Of a DNA stretch of 5,788 nt, positions 1-5,054 are shown piece by piece. Made by a program: the position numbers and the translations under genes. This DNA is from an uncultured Collinsella sp. (GTDB taxonomy: Bacteria; Actinomycetota; Coriobacteriia; Coriobacteriales; Coriobacteriaceae): assembly GCA_900549215.1 (NCBI GenBank), contig URNJ01000114.1, forward strand, positions 1-5,788, in the 5' to 3' direction. Every line of letters starts with the position of its first letter. Positions within the stretch are counted from its first letter, which is position 1. Under the pieces are notes generated by a model. That model saw only the letters and a program-made list of their open reading frames with translations, had not been told where the DNA came from and made no database searches.

Positions 1-271
1 CTTCGTCGGTCGCCAGGGCCACGGCTTCGTCGATCAGCTCGTCTCCCCCGTCGCCCTCAACCGATCCGCAGTGGAAAAGTACACGCTCGAGTAGGGCCCG
101 ATCAAGCGAGCCAAGTGCCGCCGAGACAAGCTCATCGCGCGTATGCTTGTCTCCACCCAGCACGACCAGCGCCTTGGTGCCACCGTAGTGAGCGACCAAT
201 CGTCCGCACCAGCGAGCCACGTCTCCATCCGCAACAAGGCGCGTCGGCATACCAAACCCATAATTGACCAT
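1..271 (-). CDS. Iron-containing alcohol dehydrogenase family protein, N-terminal part (cut by window edge)
   Basis: Ninety codons are visible, reading leftward and running off position 1. The N-terminus MVNYGFGMPTRLVADGDV followed by HYGGTKALVVLGG resembles the opening of group III (Fe-ADH/butanol dehydrogenase-like) enzymes: a short strand, a PT-x-(I/L)-(I/V) segment, then a Rossmann-like K-A-L-V-V-x-GG element. The segment CGSVEGDGGDELIDEAVALA fits the conserved stretch that precedes the GGGS cofactor loop, which would lie beyond the edge. Family members reduce aldehydes or oxidise alcohols with NAD(P)H, usually with a bound Fe2+ or Zn2+. The metal ligands sit in the missing C-terminal half, so activity cannot be judged. 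I chose the ATG at 271-269: an in-frame TGA lies 30 bases upstream, and GGAAGG at 288-283 is a somewhat distant ribosome binding site. An in-frame GTG at 280 is too close to that site. The gene is divergent from the SOS polymerase cassette. The family call rests on recalled similarity. Confidence 0.72.
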   Translation of the reverse strand, partial: MVNYGFGMPTRLVADGDVARWCGRLVAHYGGTKALVVLGGDKHTRDELVSAALGSLDRALLERVLFHCGSVEGDGGDELIDEAVALATDE

Positions 272-419
272 CTTTTCCACAACCTTCCGTGCGTATAGGC
301 GGTATCAATCGTTAGGCCCATGCTACGAAGCGAGGTTTTCCGAGCTGTTTCGCACTCTTTAGAGCTGCGTTAAAACCCGATGCAGCCGCACGACCATACC
401 TGCTAAAAAGGGATAGGTT

Positions 420-448
420 TTGACGATGTCCGGACGAGCGGGTATTAT
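420..448 (+). promoter_or_regulatory. Sigma-A-type promoter of the SOS polymerase cassette
   Basis: A TTGACG -35 element (420-425) and a TATTAT -10 element (443-448) are separated by exactly 17 bases. Each is one mismatch from the housekeeping consensus. Transcription would start near 455, inside the first LexA box, which fits simple repression by occlusion. It drives the polymerase at 493 and the overlapping YolD-like gene. The rest of the divergent gap (272-419) shows no other element I can support, and no clear promoter for the minus-strand dehydrogenase. Confidence 0.72.
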
Positions 449-462
449 CGAACATGTATTCG
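449..462. promoter_or_regulatory. LexA (SOS) box 1
   Basis: CGAACATGTATTCG matches the Gram-positive LexA/DinR consensus CGAACRNRYGTTYG at 13 of 14 positions (A in place of G at position 10). It sits in a longer inverted repeat with six-base arms ATCGAA (447-452) and TTCGAT (459-464). It abuts the -10 element and covers the predicted transcription start, so LexA bound here should block initiation until RecA-stimulated LexA self-cleavage after DNA damage. Confidence 0.82.
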
Positions 463-465
463 ATA

Positions 466-479
466 AGAACATGTGTTTG
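466..479. promoter_or_regulatory. LexA (SOS) box 2
   Basis: AGAACATGTGTTTG matches CGAACRNRYGTTYG at 13 of 14 positions (A in place of C at position 1). Its centre is 17 bp from that of box 1, and it ends two bases before the GGGAGG ribosome binding site (482-487). Two near-consensus boxes side by side suggest tight, possibly cooperative repression of the downstream polymerase. Confidence 0.72.
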
Positions 480-492
480 ATGGGAGGCTCGG

Positions 493-1998
493 ATGGCGCA
501 CGAACAGCACACCTACATCTGCATCGACCTCAAGACGTTTTATGCCAGCGTCGAGTGCGTCGATCGTGGGCTCGACCCAATCACTACGTGTCTGGTCGTT
601 GCCGACGAATCGCGCGGGCGCACGACCATCTGCCTCGCCATCACACAGGCCATGAAGGACCTCGGGATACACAACCGCTGCCGTCTGTTCGAGATTCCCG
701 ACGGCATCGACTACATCAAGGCCGTACCGCGCATGCAGCATTACATGGAAGTGTCGGCGCAGATCTACGGTATCTACCTGGAATACGTCAGTCCGCAAGA
801 CGTGCACGTCTATTCCATCGACGAATGCTTTATCGACGTGACGCCCTATCTGGACCTCTACCATACCGACGCTGAAGGCTTCGCCTGTATGCTGCGTGAC
901 GAGGTCCTGGGGCGCACCGGCATCACAGCGACGGTCGGCATCGGCCCCAACCTATTCCAGGCCAAGGTAGCGCTCGACATTACCGCCAAGCACGTACCCA
1001 GCCGCATCGGCATACTCGACGACGAGACCTTTCGCAAGGAGATCTGGTCCCATCGTCCCATCACCGACATCTGGGGCATCGGCCCCGGCGTGGCAGCCCG
1101 CCTCGAAAAGTACGGGGTATACGATCTGATGGGCGTCGCCGCGCTCGACGAAAACCTGCTTTACGACGAGCTCGGCGTCAATGCCGAATATCTCATCGAC
1201 CACGCCTTCGGGCGCGAGCCGACAACTATCGCCGATATCCAAGCCTATCGCCCGCAGGCAACCTCAACTACCACAGGACAGGTGCTCTCGAAAGGCTATG
1301 CCTATGAACAGGCCTACACCGTCTTGCGCGAGATGGTCGACAACGCCGTGCTGGACTTGATCGATAAGCACGTGGTGTGCGACAGCATCTCGCTCTTTGT
1401 GGGTTATGCGAGCGAACGAGCCGACATACGCCGCCTCGACGCCAGCGGCACAGCGCAATATGTGGACGGATGTGGGCACCTGAGATCGAGCACGTCGAGC
1501 ATCGAGCCCACCGCAACCACCGGCCCCGAGCTCGCACCCCGTGCGCCCAAGCCCGTCCAGCGCGATGGCGAACGGCGCCGCCTGGTGCGCGAGGCGCAGG
1601 CAATCGATGGCATCTTTGTGGGAGAGCATGGCGGCAAACCGCGCGGTGGCTATGCCGCACTCTTTGCGCACTCCAACGCTTCGCGAAAGCTGCCCGAGCG
1701 CACCAATTCGTTTAAGAAGATCATGGGCTATTTCGATGAGCTCTGGGCGCAGACCGTCGATCCCAAACGACCGGTCAAACGCATCAACTTGGGATTTGGC
1801 AACCTCATGCCCGAGGAATTTGCCACCATCAACCTATTTAGCGATATCGAGGCGGATGAGCGCGAGCACGACCTGGCGCGCGCCGTCCTGGCCGTAAAGG
1901 GCAAGTACGGCAAGAACGCCCTGGTCAAGGGATTAAGCTTTACCACTGGCGCCACCGCGCGCGAACGCAACGATCAGGTAGGAGGACATCGTGCCTAA
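493..1998 (+). CDS. SOS-inducible Y-family DNA polymerase (UmuC/UvrX/YqjW-like)
   Basis: A translesion DNA polymerase of 501 residues. The catalytic palm is clear: the first metal-binding Asp in IDLKTFYASVE (D12, with Y17 at the steric-gate position that excludes ribonucleotides) and the D-E pair in YSIDECFID (D110, E111). The segment WGIGPGVAARLEKYGV (from about residue 195) is the thumb helix-hairpin-helix. The little-finger domain follows, and TINLF at 445-449 sits where this group usually has its beta-clamp-binding motif. The block LDPITTCLVVADESRGRTTICLA is typical of the UvrX/YqjW branch rather than classic DinB. ATG at 493 follows GGGAGG (482-487) at five bases. The gene lies behind two LexA boxes and overlaps a yolD-like gene by 8 bp, the arrangement of Bacillus uvrX/yqjW cassettes. 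Oddity: about 80 extra residues (roughly 312-393), rich in Ala, Pro, Ser, Thr and Arg, interrupt the little finger, so the protein is longer than the roughly 410-420 residues usual for Bacillus relatives. Expected to act error-prone at stalled forks. Confidence 0.93.
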   Translation: MAHEQHTYICIDLKTFYASVECVDRGLDPITTCLVVADESRGRTTICLAITQAMKDLGIHNRCRLFEIPDGIDYIKAVPRMQHYMEVSAQIYGIYLEYVSPQDVHVYSIDECFIDVTPYLDLYHTDAEGFACMLRDEVLGRTGITATVGIGPNLFQAKVALDITAKHVPSRIGILDDETFRKEIWSHRPITDIWGIGPGVAARLEKYGVYDLMGVAALDENLLYDELGVNAEYLIDHAFGREPTTIADIQAYRPQATSTTTGQVLSKGYAYEQAYTVLREMVDNAVLDLIDKHVVCDSISLFVGYASERADIRRLDASGTAQYVDGCGHLRSSTSSIEPTATTGPELAPRAPKPVQRDGERRRLVREAQAIDGIFVGEHGGKPRGGYAALFAHSNASRKLPERTNSFKKIMGYFDELWAQTVDPKRPVKRINLGFGNLMPEEFATINLFSDIEADEREHDLARAVLAVKGKYGKNALVKGLSFTTGATARERNDQVGGHRA

Positions 1999-2416
1999 GT
2001 CCCAGCAACAGCCGATGCGGCCACCGACACCTTTTGAACGCCTAGCAGACCCCGAGGGAAGACGTCGCTCCGCCGACCCCAAGCTCACCGCCAACGGCGC
2101 CGTCCGCGCCGGCCGTGCCGCGCAGTTTATGCCCTTCGCCGCCCTCACGGGATACTACGAGCTCGTACGTAAGCAGGAAATCACCGTCGAACCCAAATGC
2201 GAACTCACGGAAGAAAAAGCCCTCGAGCTTTCGAAAAAGCTCGAGGGCCTCAAACGCGGCGACCTGGTCCGCGTCACCTATTACGATACCTACGGCTATC
2301 GCTCCCGCACCGGCATCCTCGACGAGGTACTCCCTGCCTTCAAGCTCCTCAAGCTCAAAGACATCGCCATCGATTTCGATGGCATTCAAGACATCGAACT
2401 TCGCGGACGAGCCTAG
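1991..2416 (+). CDS. YolD-like protein, partner of the SOS polymerase
   Basis: A 141-residue protein with the YolD-family signature RAAQFMPFAALTGYYELVR (about residues 42-60), in which a basic stretch leads into the conserved QF-x-PFAAL-x-GY core. The C-terminal half alternates short charged strands and helices (KRGDLVRVTYYD, then LLKLKDIAIDF), consistent with the small beta fold of the family. The start is GTG at 1991, set by a perfect AGGAGG (1980-1985) five bases upstream. It overlaps the last 8 bases of the polymerase gene, so translation is probably coupled and both are under LexA control. YolD-like genes commonly sit beside UvrX/YqjW-type polymerases. Their biochemical role is not settled; an UmuD-like accessory function has been suggested, which remains inference here. 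The first 40 residues are Pro/Arg-rich and probably disordered. The codons for residues about 77-86 form a perfect hairpin that reads as a terminator on the opposite strand. Confidence 0.88.
   Translation: MPKSQQQPMRPPTPFERLADPEGRRRSADPKLTANGAVRAGRAAQFMPFAALTGYYELVRKQEITVEPKCELTEEKALELSKKLEGLKRGDLVRVTYYDTYGYRSRTGILDEVLPAFKLLKLKDIAIDFDGIQDIELRGRA
2211..2248 (-). terminator. Rho-independent terminator inside yolD, for the minus-strand HMA gene
   Basis: A perfect 13-bp inverted repeat, GCCCTCGAGCTTT (2219-2231) and its complement (2236-2248), encloses a 4-base loop (2232-2235). Read on the minus strand, the stem is followed directly by TTTTTCTT (2218-2211), the standard intrinsic terminator layout. 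On the plus strand no T-run follows, so it should not stop the yolD transcript. It lies about 195 bases past the stop of the HMA protein gene and is the only terminator-like element I see for that gene. The terminator therefore appears to be encoded within a convergent coding sequence. Confidence 0.68.
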
Positions 2417-2442
2417 ACAAGGAAATGCATCCAAGGCGGCGC

Positions 2443-2826
2443 TTACAGCGTCATGACGTAGTAGCCCGCATCCCTCACGGCCGCCTCAAGGACACCGCGA
2501 TCGATCGGCCGCTTGGAGCGCACGCGCGCTGTGTGGTCCGCGTACGTTACCGTCGCCCACACACCATCCAGCGCATTGATGGCATTCTCAACGTTTTGAG
2601 TGCAGCCATCGCAGCTCATGCCGCCGATAAGCAGCTCATCGCAGTAGGGGTAGTGAGATTCATCGGTATCGGCCACCGCAACTCTCTTAGTCTTTTTGTT
2701 GCTCGCGCCATCGCTGCAGCAACTCTTTCCGTGTGTCGAAGCGACAATACGCCGCAGCCCAAAGAACATGCCAACGGCAATTACGGCCAGCACGATGATA
2801 TTCGCGGGGTTAAGCAGATCTTCCAT
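2443..2826 (-). CDS. Membrane-anchored heavy-metal-associated (HMA) domain protein
   Basis: A 127-residue protein with three visible parts. Residues about 8-24 (ANIIVLAVIAVGMFFGL) form one hydrophobic segment followed by RR, giving an N-out/C-in single anchor by the positive-inside rule. Residues about 25-60 are a basic linker with a CC pair (C36, C37), resembling FeoB-associated Cys-rich membrane peptides. Residues about 64-124 form an HMA fold with the metal site GGMSCDGC (M70, C72, C75), as in CopZ-type chaperones and P-type ATPase N-domains. It probably binds Cu(I) or another soft metal on the cytoplasmic face. No metal ATPase is adjacent, so its partner is unknown. I chose ATG at 2826-2824, behind AAAGGGGA (2838-2831), over an in-frame TTG at 2844 that lacks a site and would place the Shine-Dalgarno inside the gene. 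It converges on yolD with only 26 bp between the stops and diverges from the DUF3793 gene. Confidence 0.82.
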   Translation of the reverse strand: MEDLLNPANIIVLAVIAVGMFFGLRRIVASTHGKSCCSDGASNKKTKRVAVADTDESHYPYCDELLIGGMSCDGCTQNVENAINALDGVWATVTYADHTARVRSKRPIDRGVLEAAVRDAGYYVMTL

Positions 2827-2855
2827 GCGCTCCCCTTTCTCCAAATACTTATACC

Positions 2856-2874
2856 TATACCCCCATGGGGTGTT
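2856..2874. promoter_or_regulatory. CsoR-like metal-responsive operator (candidate)
   Basis: TATACCCCCATGGGGTGTT contains a perfect 10-bp palindrome CCCCATGGGG (2861-2870) within a TATACCC...GGGGT setting. Operators of CsoR-family copper repressors are typically TAxCCC/GGGxTA-type inverted repeats with C and G runs, so the resemblance is meaningful but not proof. On the minus strand it lies directly upstream of a possible -10 element TATAAG (2853-2848), so a bound repressor would sit in the promoter spacer of the HMA gene. The -35 element there is poor (GGAACA), as is common for regulated promoters. Confidence 0.42.
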
Positions 2875-2935
2875 CCCATCTTACTCCAAACTCGTGTCGG
2901 TTCGGTCAATTAGTTTCCCGCTTCAAACTTTTTTG

Positions 2936-2963
2936 TTGACCATGGCTTACTTTCGTGTATAAG
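2936..2963 (+). promoter_or_regulatory. Promoter of the DUF3793-flavodoxin operon
   Basis: TTGACC (2936-2941) and TATAAG (2958-2963) are separated by 16 bases and preceded by a T-rich stretch. Each is close to the sigma-A consensus. Initiation near 2970 would leave a leader of about 30 bases containing AAGGAG (2992-2997) ahead of the GTG at 3002. No competing promoter is visible before the flavodoxin start, so both genes probably share this one. Confidence 0.55.
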
Positions 2964-2982
2964 TTTTCCTAGGCTAACAGTT
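2964..2982. promoter_or_regulatory. Possible DtxR/IdeR-type iron-repressor site
   Basis: TTTTCCTAGGCTAACAGTT agrees with the DtxR/IdeR consensus TTAGGTTAGSCTAACCTAA at 11 of 19 positions, with all nine bases of the TAGGCTAAC core (2970-2978) matching but weak flanks. It overlaps the predicted transcription start, the right place for repression. A flavodoxin operon is a sensible target for iron repression, because flavodoxins replace ferredoxin when iron is scarce. The match is partial and could be chance. Confidence 0.27.
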
Positions 2983-3001
2983 TAGATCCGTAAGGAGCGC
3001 C

Positions 3002-3706
3002 GTGACTCGAACCATAGACATCCCAACGTTTCAGGCAGCTGTCGTGCGCAACTGCTCTCCCACGCTCGCGGGCATCAAGCCGGCATCGCTCTTTACCTAT
3101 CCAGGCACCTACGCCCACGGGGACGGCTCGACCGCGACCGAAACCATCGCAGAACGCCGAGCACGCCTGCTCAACGTTATCGCCCAGTGCAATCGCGAGC
3201 TTGACCCGCTCGGCATCCACCTGAGCGTTTTGGTCTGGCGACCCTGCGGAGCGCTCGTGTACGTGTACCGAGCCAAAAGCCTCACCGCCTATTTCGCAGA
3301 CCCTCGCGCCCAAACGGCGCTCGCCTCGGAAGGCTACGACACGAGAGACCTTTCGACATGCCTTGTGCATTTGGCATCACGCATCACACTTGCAAGCAAT
3401 AACGTCGCGGAATGCGCCTGTAGCCAGACTCGATGCGCACTACCCCAGCAAGCTAGCTGCAGCAAAGACTGCGCCTGCGAGTTTCCGCACGAAATAGGCT
3501 ACTTCCTTGGATATCCCTACGACGACGTCCACGAGTTCATCGTCCAGCATGGCGAGAACTACAAGGTCTTTGGGGCCTGGAAGGTCTACTCAAATGTCGA
3601 GCAGGCACTTGCGACGTTTGATGCCTACCGCGCCTGCACCCAATACTTCACCTTTGTCTATCAGCAGGGCTACAGCCTGGCGCAACTTGCCCAGGCAACC
3701 CGATAG
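3002..3706 (+). CDS. DUF3793 family protein with a Cys-rich segment
   Basis: A 234-residue soluble protein of the DUF3793 family, whose function is not established. Family-like features visible are an N-terminal NCSPTLAGIKPASLF (about residues 17-31), the strand pair VLVWRPCGALVYVYR in the middle, and CEFPHEIGYFLGYPYDDVHEFI (from residue 159). The C-terminus carries aromatic residues and helices. Between V135 and F161 lie six cysteines (138, 140, 145, 153, 157, 159) in two close sets, CAC-x4-C and C-x3-CAC, which could bind a metal or an iron-sulfur cluster. No signal peptide or membrane segment is seen. The start is GTG at 3002, four bases after AAGGAG (2992-2997); no better ATG exists nearby. 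The gene is followed 46 bp later by a flavodoxin, a pairing I recall from Clostridia and related anaerobes, which suggests a role in flavodoxin-dependent or iron-sparing electron transfer (inference). Confidence 0.85.
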   Translation: MTRTIDIPTFQAAVVRNCSPTLAGIKPASLFTYPGTYAHGDGSTATETIAERRARLLNVIAQCNRELDPLGIHLSVLVWRPCGALVYVYRAKSLTAYFADPRAQTALASEGYDTRDLSTCLVHLASRITLASNNVAECACSQTRCALPQQASCSKDCACEFPHEIGYFLGYPYDDVHEFIVQHGENYKVFGAWKVYSNVEQALATFDAYRACTQYFTFVYQQGYSLAQLAQATR

Positions 3707-3752
3707 AGCATACAAACCGCGGCCGCACACCGCACAACCGAAAGGACTCAAT

Positions 3753-4172
3753 ATGAGCAAGATCGCAGTCGTTTACTGGAGCGGCACGGGCAACACCGAG
3801 GCCATGGCAAACCTTGTCGCCGAAGGCGCCACGTCCGCGGGTGCCGAGACTGAGGTCATCCCCTGCGCCGACTTCTCTGCCGACAAGGCCGCCGGCTATG
3901 ACGCCTTCGCCTTCGGCTGCCCCGCCATGGGCTCCGAGGAGCTCGAGTACGATGAGTTCCAGCCGATGTGGGACGAAGTCAAGGAAACCCTCGGCGACAA
4001 GAAGGTCGTTCTCTTTGGCTCTTATTCGTGGGCCGAGGGCGAATGGATGGACAACTGGAAGGCCGACGCCGACGAGGCGGGTGCCAACGTCGTCGATTCC
4101 GTCATTTGCTACGACGCCCCCGACGATGAGGCAGAGGCGGCCTGCCGCGCCCTTGGAGCCGAGCTCGCCTAG
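3753..4172 (+). CDS. Flavodoxin (short-chain, Clostridium type)
   Basis: A 139-residue FMN-binding electron carrier. The phosphate-binding loop is SGTGNT (residues 10-15) in the strand-loop-helix KIAVVYWSGTGNTEAMA. The first flavin-flanking loop is GCPAMGSEELE (55-65), with M59 against one face of the isoalloxazine. The second is FGSYSWAEGEWMDNW (88-102), with W93 on the other face. The order and length match the well-studied Clostridium beijerinckii flavodoxin closely, and the long-chain insertion is absent. The product is acidic, as expected of a soluble low-potential carrier that substitutes for ferredoxin. ATG at 3753 follows AAAGGA (3741-3746) at six bases. It is second in an operon with the DUF3793 gene and ends before a strong hairpin terminator at 4230-4264. 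Codon use is markedly GCC/GAC/GTC-rich, suggesting good expression. I see no missing cofactor residue. Confidence 0.95.
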   Translation: MSKIAVVYWSGTGNTEAMANLVAEGATSAGAETEVIPCADFSADKAAGYDAFAFGCPAMGSEELEYDEFQPMWDEVKETLGDKKVVLFGSYSWAEGEWMDNWKADADEAGANVVDSVICYDAPDDEAEAACRALGAELA

Positions 4173-4229
4173 CGGCAATGAGCTCCGCCCATAACGCGCT
4201 CTGCACCAAAACACATTCGCGTCCCAACA

Positions 4230-4264
4230 AAAACGGGAGCCGGATCACATCCGGCTCCCGTTTT
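4230..4264. terminator. Bidirectional rho-independent terminator
   Basis: A perfect 16-bp inverted repeat: the left arm 4230-4245 (AAAACGGGAGCCGGAT) pairs with 4249-4264 across a CAC loop. The plus-strand read ends in TTTTCTG, closing the flavodoxin operon. The minus-strand read ends in TTTTTGTT, closing the ABC transporter operon, whose stop is at 4290. The element sits between two convergent units and serves both. Confidence 0.9.
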
Positions 4265-4289
4265 CTGCTATGTCAGTCATATAAAGCAG

Positions 4290-5042
4290 CTATGAGATAT
4301 TGCCCAAAAACGCCTTGGTGCGTTCGCTCTTGGGGTGGTCGAAGACCTCGCTCGGCGTACCCTCTTCCACGATAACGCCGCCGTCCATAAAGACGACGCG
4401 GCCGGCAACGTCGCGGGCAAAGCCCATCTCGTGCGTCACCACGATCATGGTCATACCGTCACGTGCAAGATCGCGCATAACGCCAAGAACGTCGCGGACA
4501 AGCTCGGGATCAAGCGCTGACGTGGCCTCGTCAAAGAGCATCACGTGTGGATTCATCGACAGGGCGCGGGCGATGGCCACGCGCTGTTGCTGACCGCCCG
4601 AAAGCTGGCTCGGCATAAAATCGATGCGCTCGGCCAGACCGACCTTGGTCAGCTCCTCGATGGCAATCTTCTCGGCTTCTTCCTTACTGCGCTTGAGCAC
4701 CTTTTGCTGGGCTAGCATGACGTTCTTTTTGACCGACAGATGCGGGAACAGATTGAACTGCTGAAACACCATGCCCAAGTGCGTACGTACCTTATTGAGG
4801 TCGACGCCCTTGGCGCACACATCCACGCCCTCGACGACAATCGAACCACTCGTGGGCTCCTCAAGACGGTTAATGCAACGAAGCATCGTCGATTTACCTG
4901 AGCCCGAGGGGCCCAGGACCACGACGACCTCGCCCTTGTGCACATCCAAATCGATGTCGCGCAGGACCACGTTATCGCCAAAGGCCTTCTGGAGATTCTT
5001 GATGCTGACGACGACCTCGTTCGAGTTATTGGTTTCGCTCAT
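4290..5042 (-). CDS. Polar amino-acid ABC transporter, ATP-binding subunit (GlnQ/HisP-type)
   Basis: A complete 250-residue ABC ATPase that powers amino-acid import from the cytoplasmic face of the membrane. All motifs are intact: Walker A GPSGSGKST (residues 44-52), Q-loop VFQQFNLFPHL (Q94 region), signature LSGGQQQR (147-154), Walker B VMLFDE (167-172), D-loop SALD (175-178) and the switch histidine H204 in VVTHEMGFA. The FNLFPHLSV stretch and the overall length are characteristic of the polar amino-acid uptake family (GlnQ, HisP, ArtP). The substrate cannot be told from this subunit. ATG at 5042 is preceded by a perfect AAGGAGG (5056-5050) seven bases away, which overlaps the stop of the permease gene. 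The two are 12 bp apart and clearly co-transcribed, permease first. Transcription ends at the terminator 4230-4264. Confidence 0.95.
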   Translation of the reverse strand: MSETNNSNEVVVSIKNLQKAFGDNVVLRDIDLDVHKGEVVVVLGPSGSGKSTMLRCINRLEEPTSGSIVVEGVDVCAKGVDLNKVRTHLGMVFQQFNLFPHLSVKKNVMLAQQKVLKRSKEEAEKIAIEELTKVGLAERIDFMPSQLSGGQQQRVAIARALSMNPHVMLFDEATSALDPELVRDVLGVMRDLARDGMTMIVVTHEMGFARDVAGRVVFMDGGVIVEEGTPSEVFDHPKSERTKAFLGNIS

Positions 5043-5054
5043 AATAGAACCTCC

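Noticed and set aside
34..321. Minus-strand open frame of 95 codons beginning MGLTIDTAY
   Set aside because: It overlaps the dehydrogenase reading frame in another phase, its protein is Trp/Arg-rich with no family features, and the alternative frame gives a clear Fe-ADH N-terminus.
312..512. Small minus-strand open frame across the SOS promoter
   Set aside because: It runs through the promoter, LexA boxes and the polymerase start, has no convincing ribosome binding site, and shows no recognisable features.
1264..1671. Long antisense frames (about 130 codons) opposite the polymerase gene
   Set aside because: These are typical shadows of GC-rich coding sequence. They are opposite a gene with intact catalytic motifs and show no features of their own.
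2827..2844. In-frame TTG at 2844 as an earlier start for the HMA protein
   Set aside because: The ATG at 2826 has a good AAAGGGGA ribosome binding site just upstream, and that site would lie inside the gene if the TTG were used.
2197..2913. Plus-strand frame of 238 codons spanning the end of yolD and the HMA gene
   Set aside because: The translation is His/Arg-rich and runs antisense through the well-supported HMA protein. It has no start signal or family similarity.
3648..4214. Minus-strand frame of 188 codons opposite flavodoxin
   Set aside because: It is antisense to a textbook flavodoxin, spans the operon gap, and is Gly/Val/Arg-rich in the way expected of a mirror frame.
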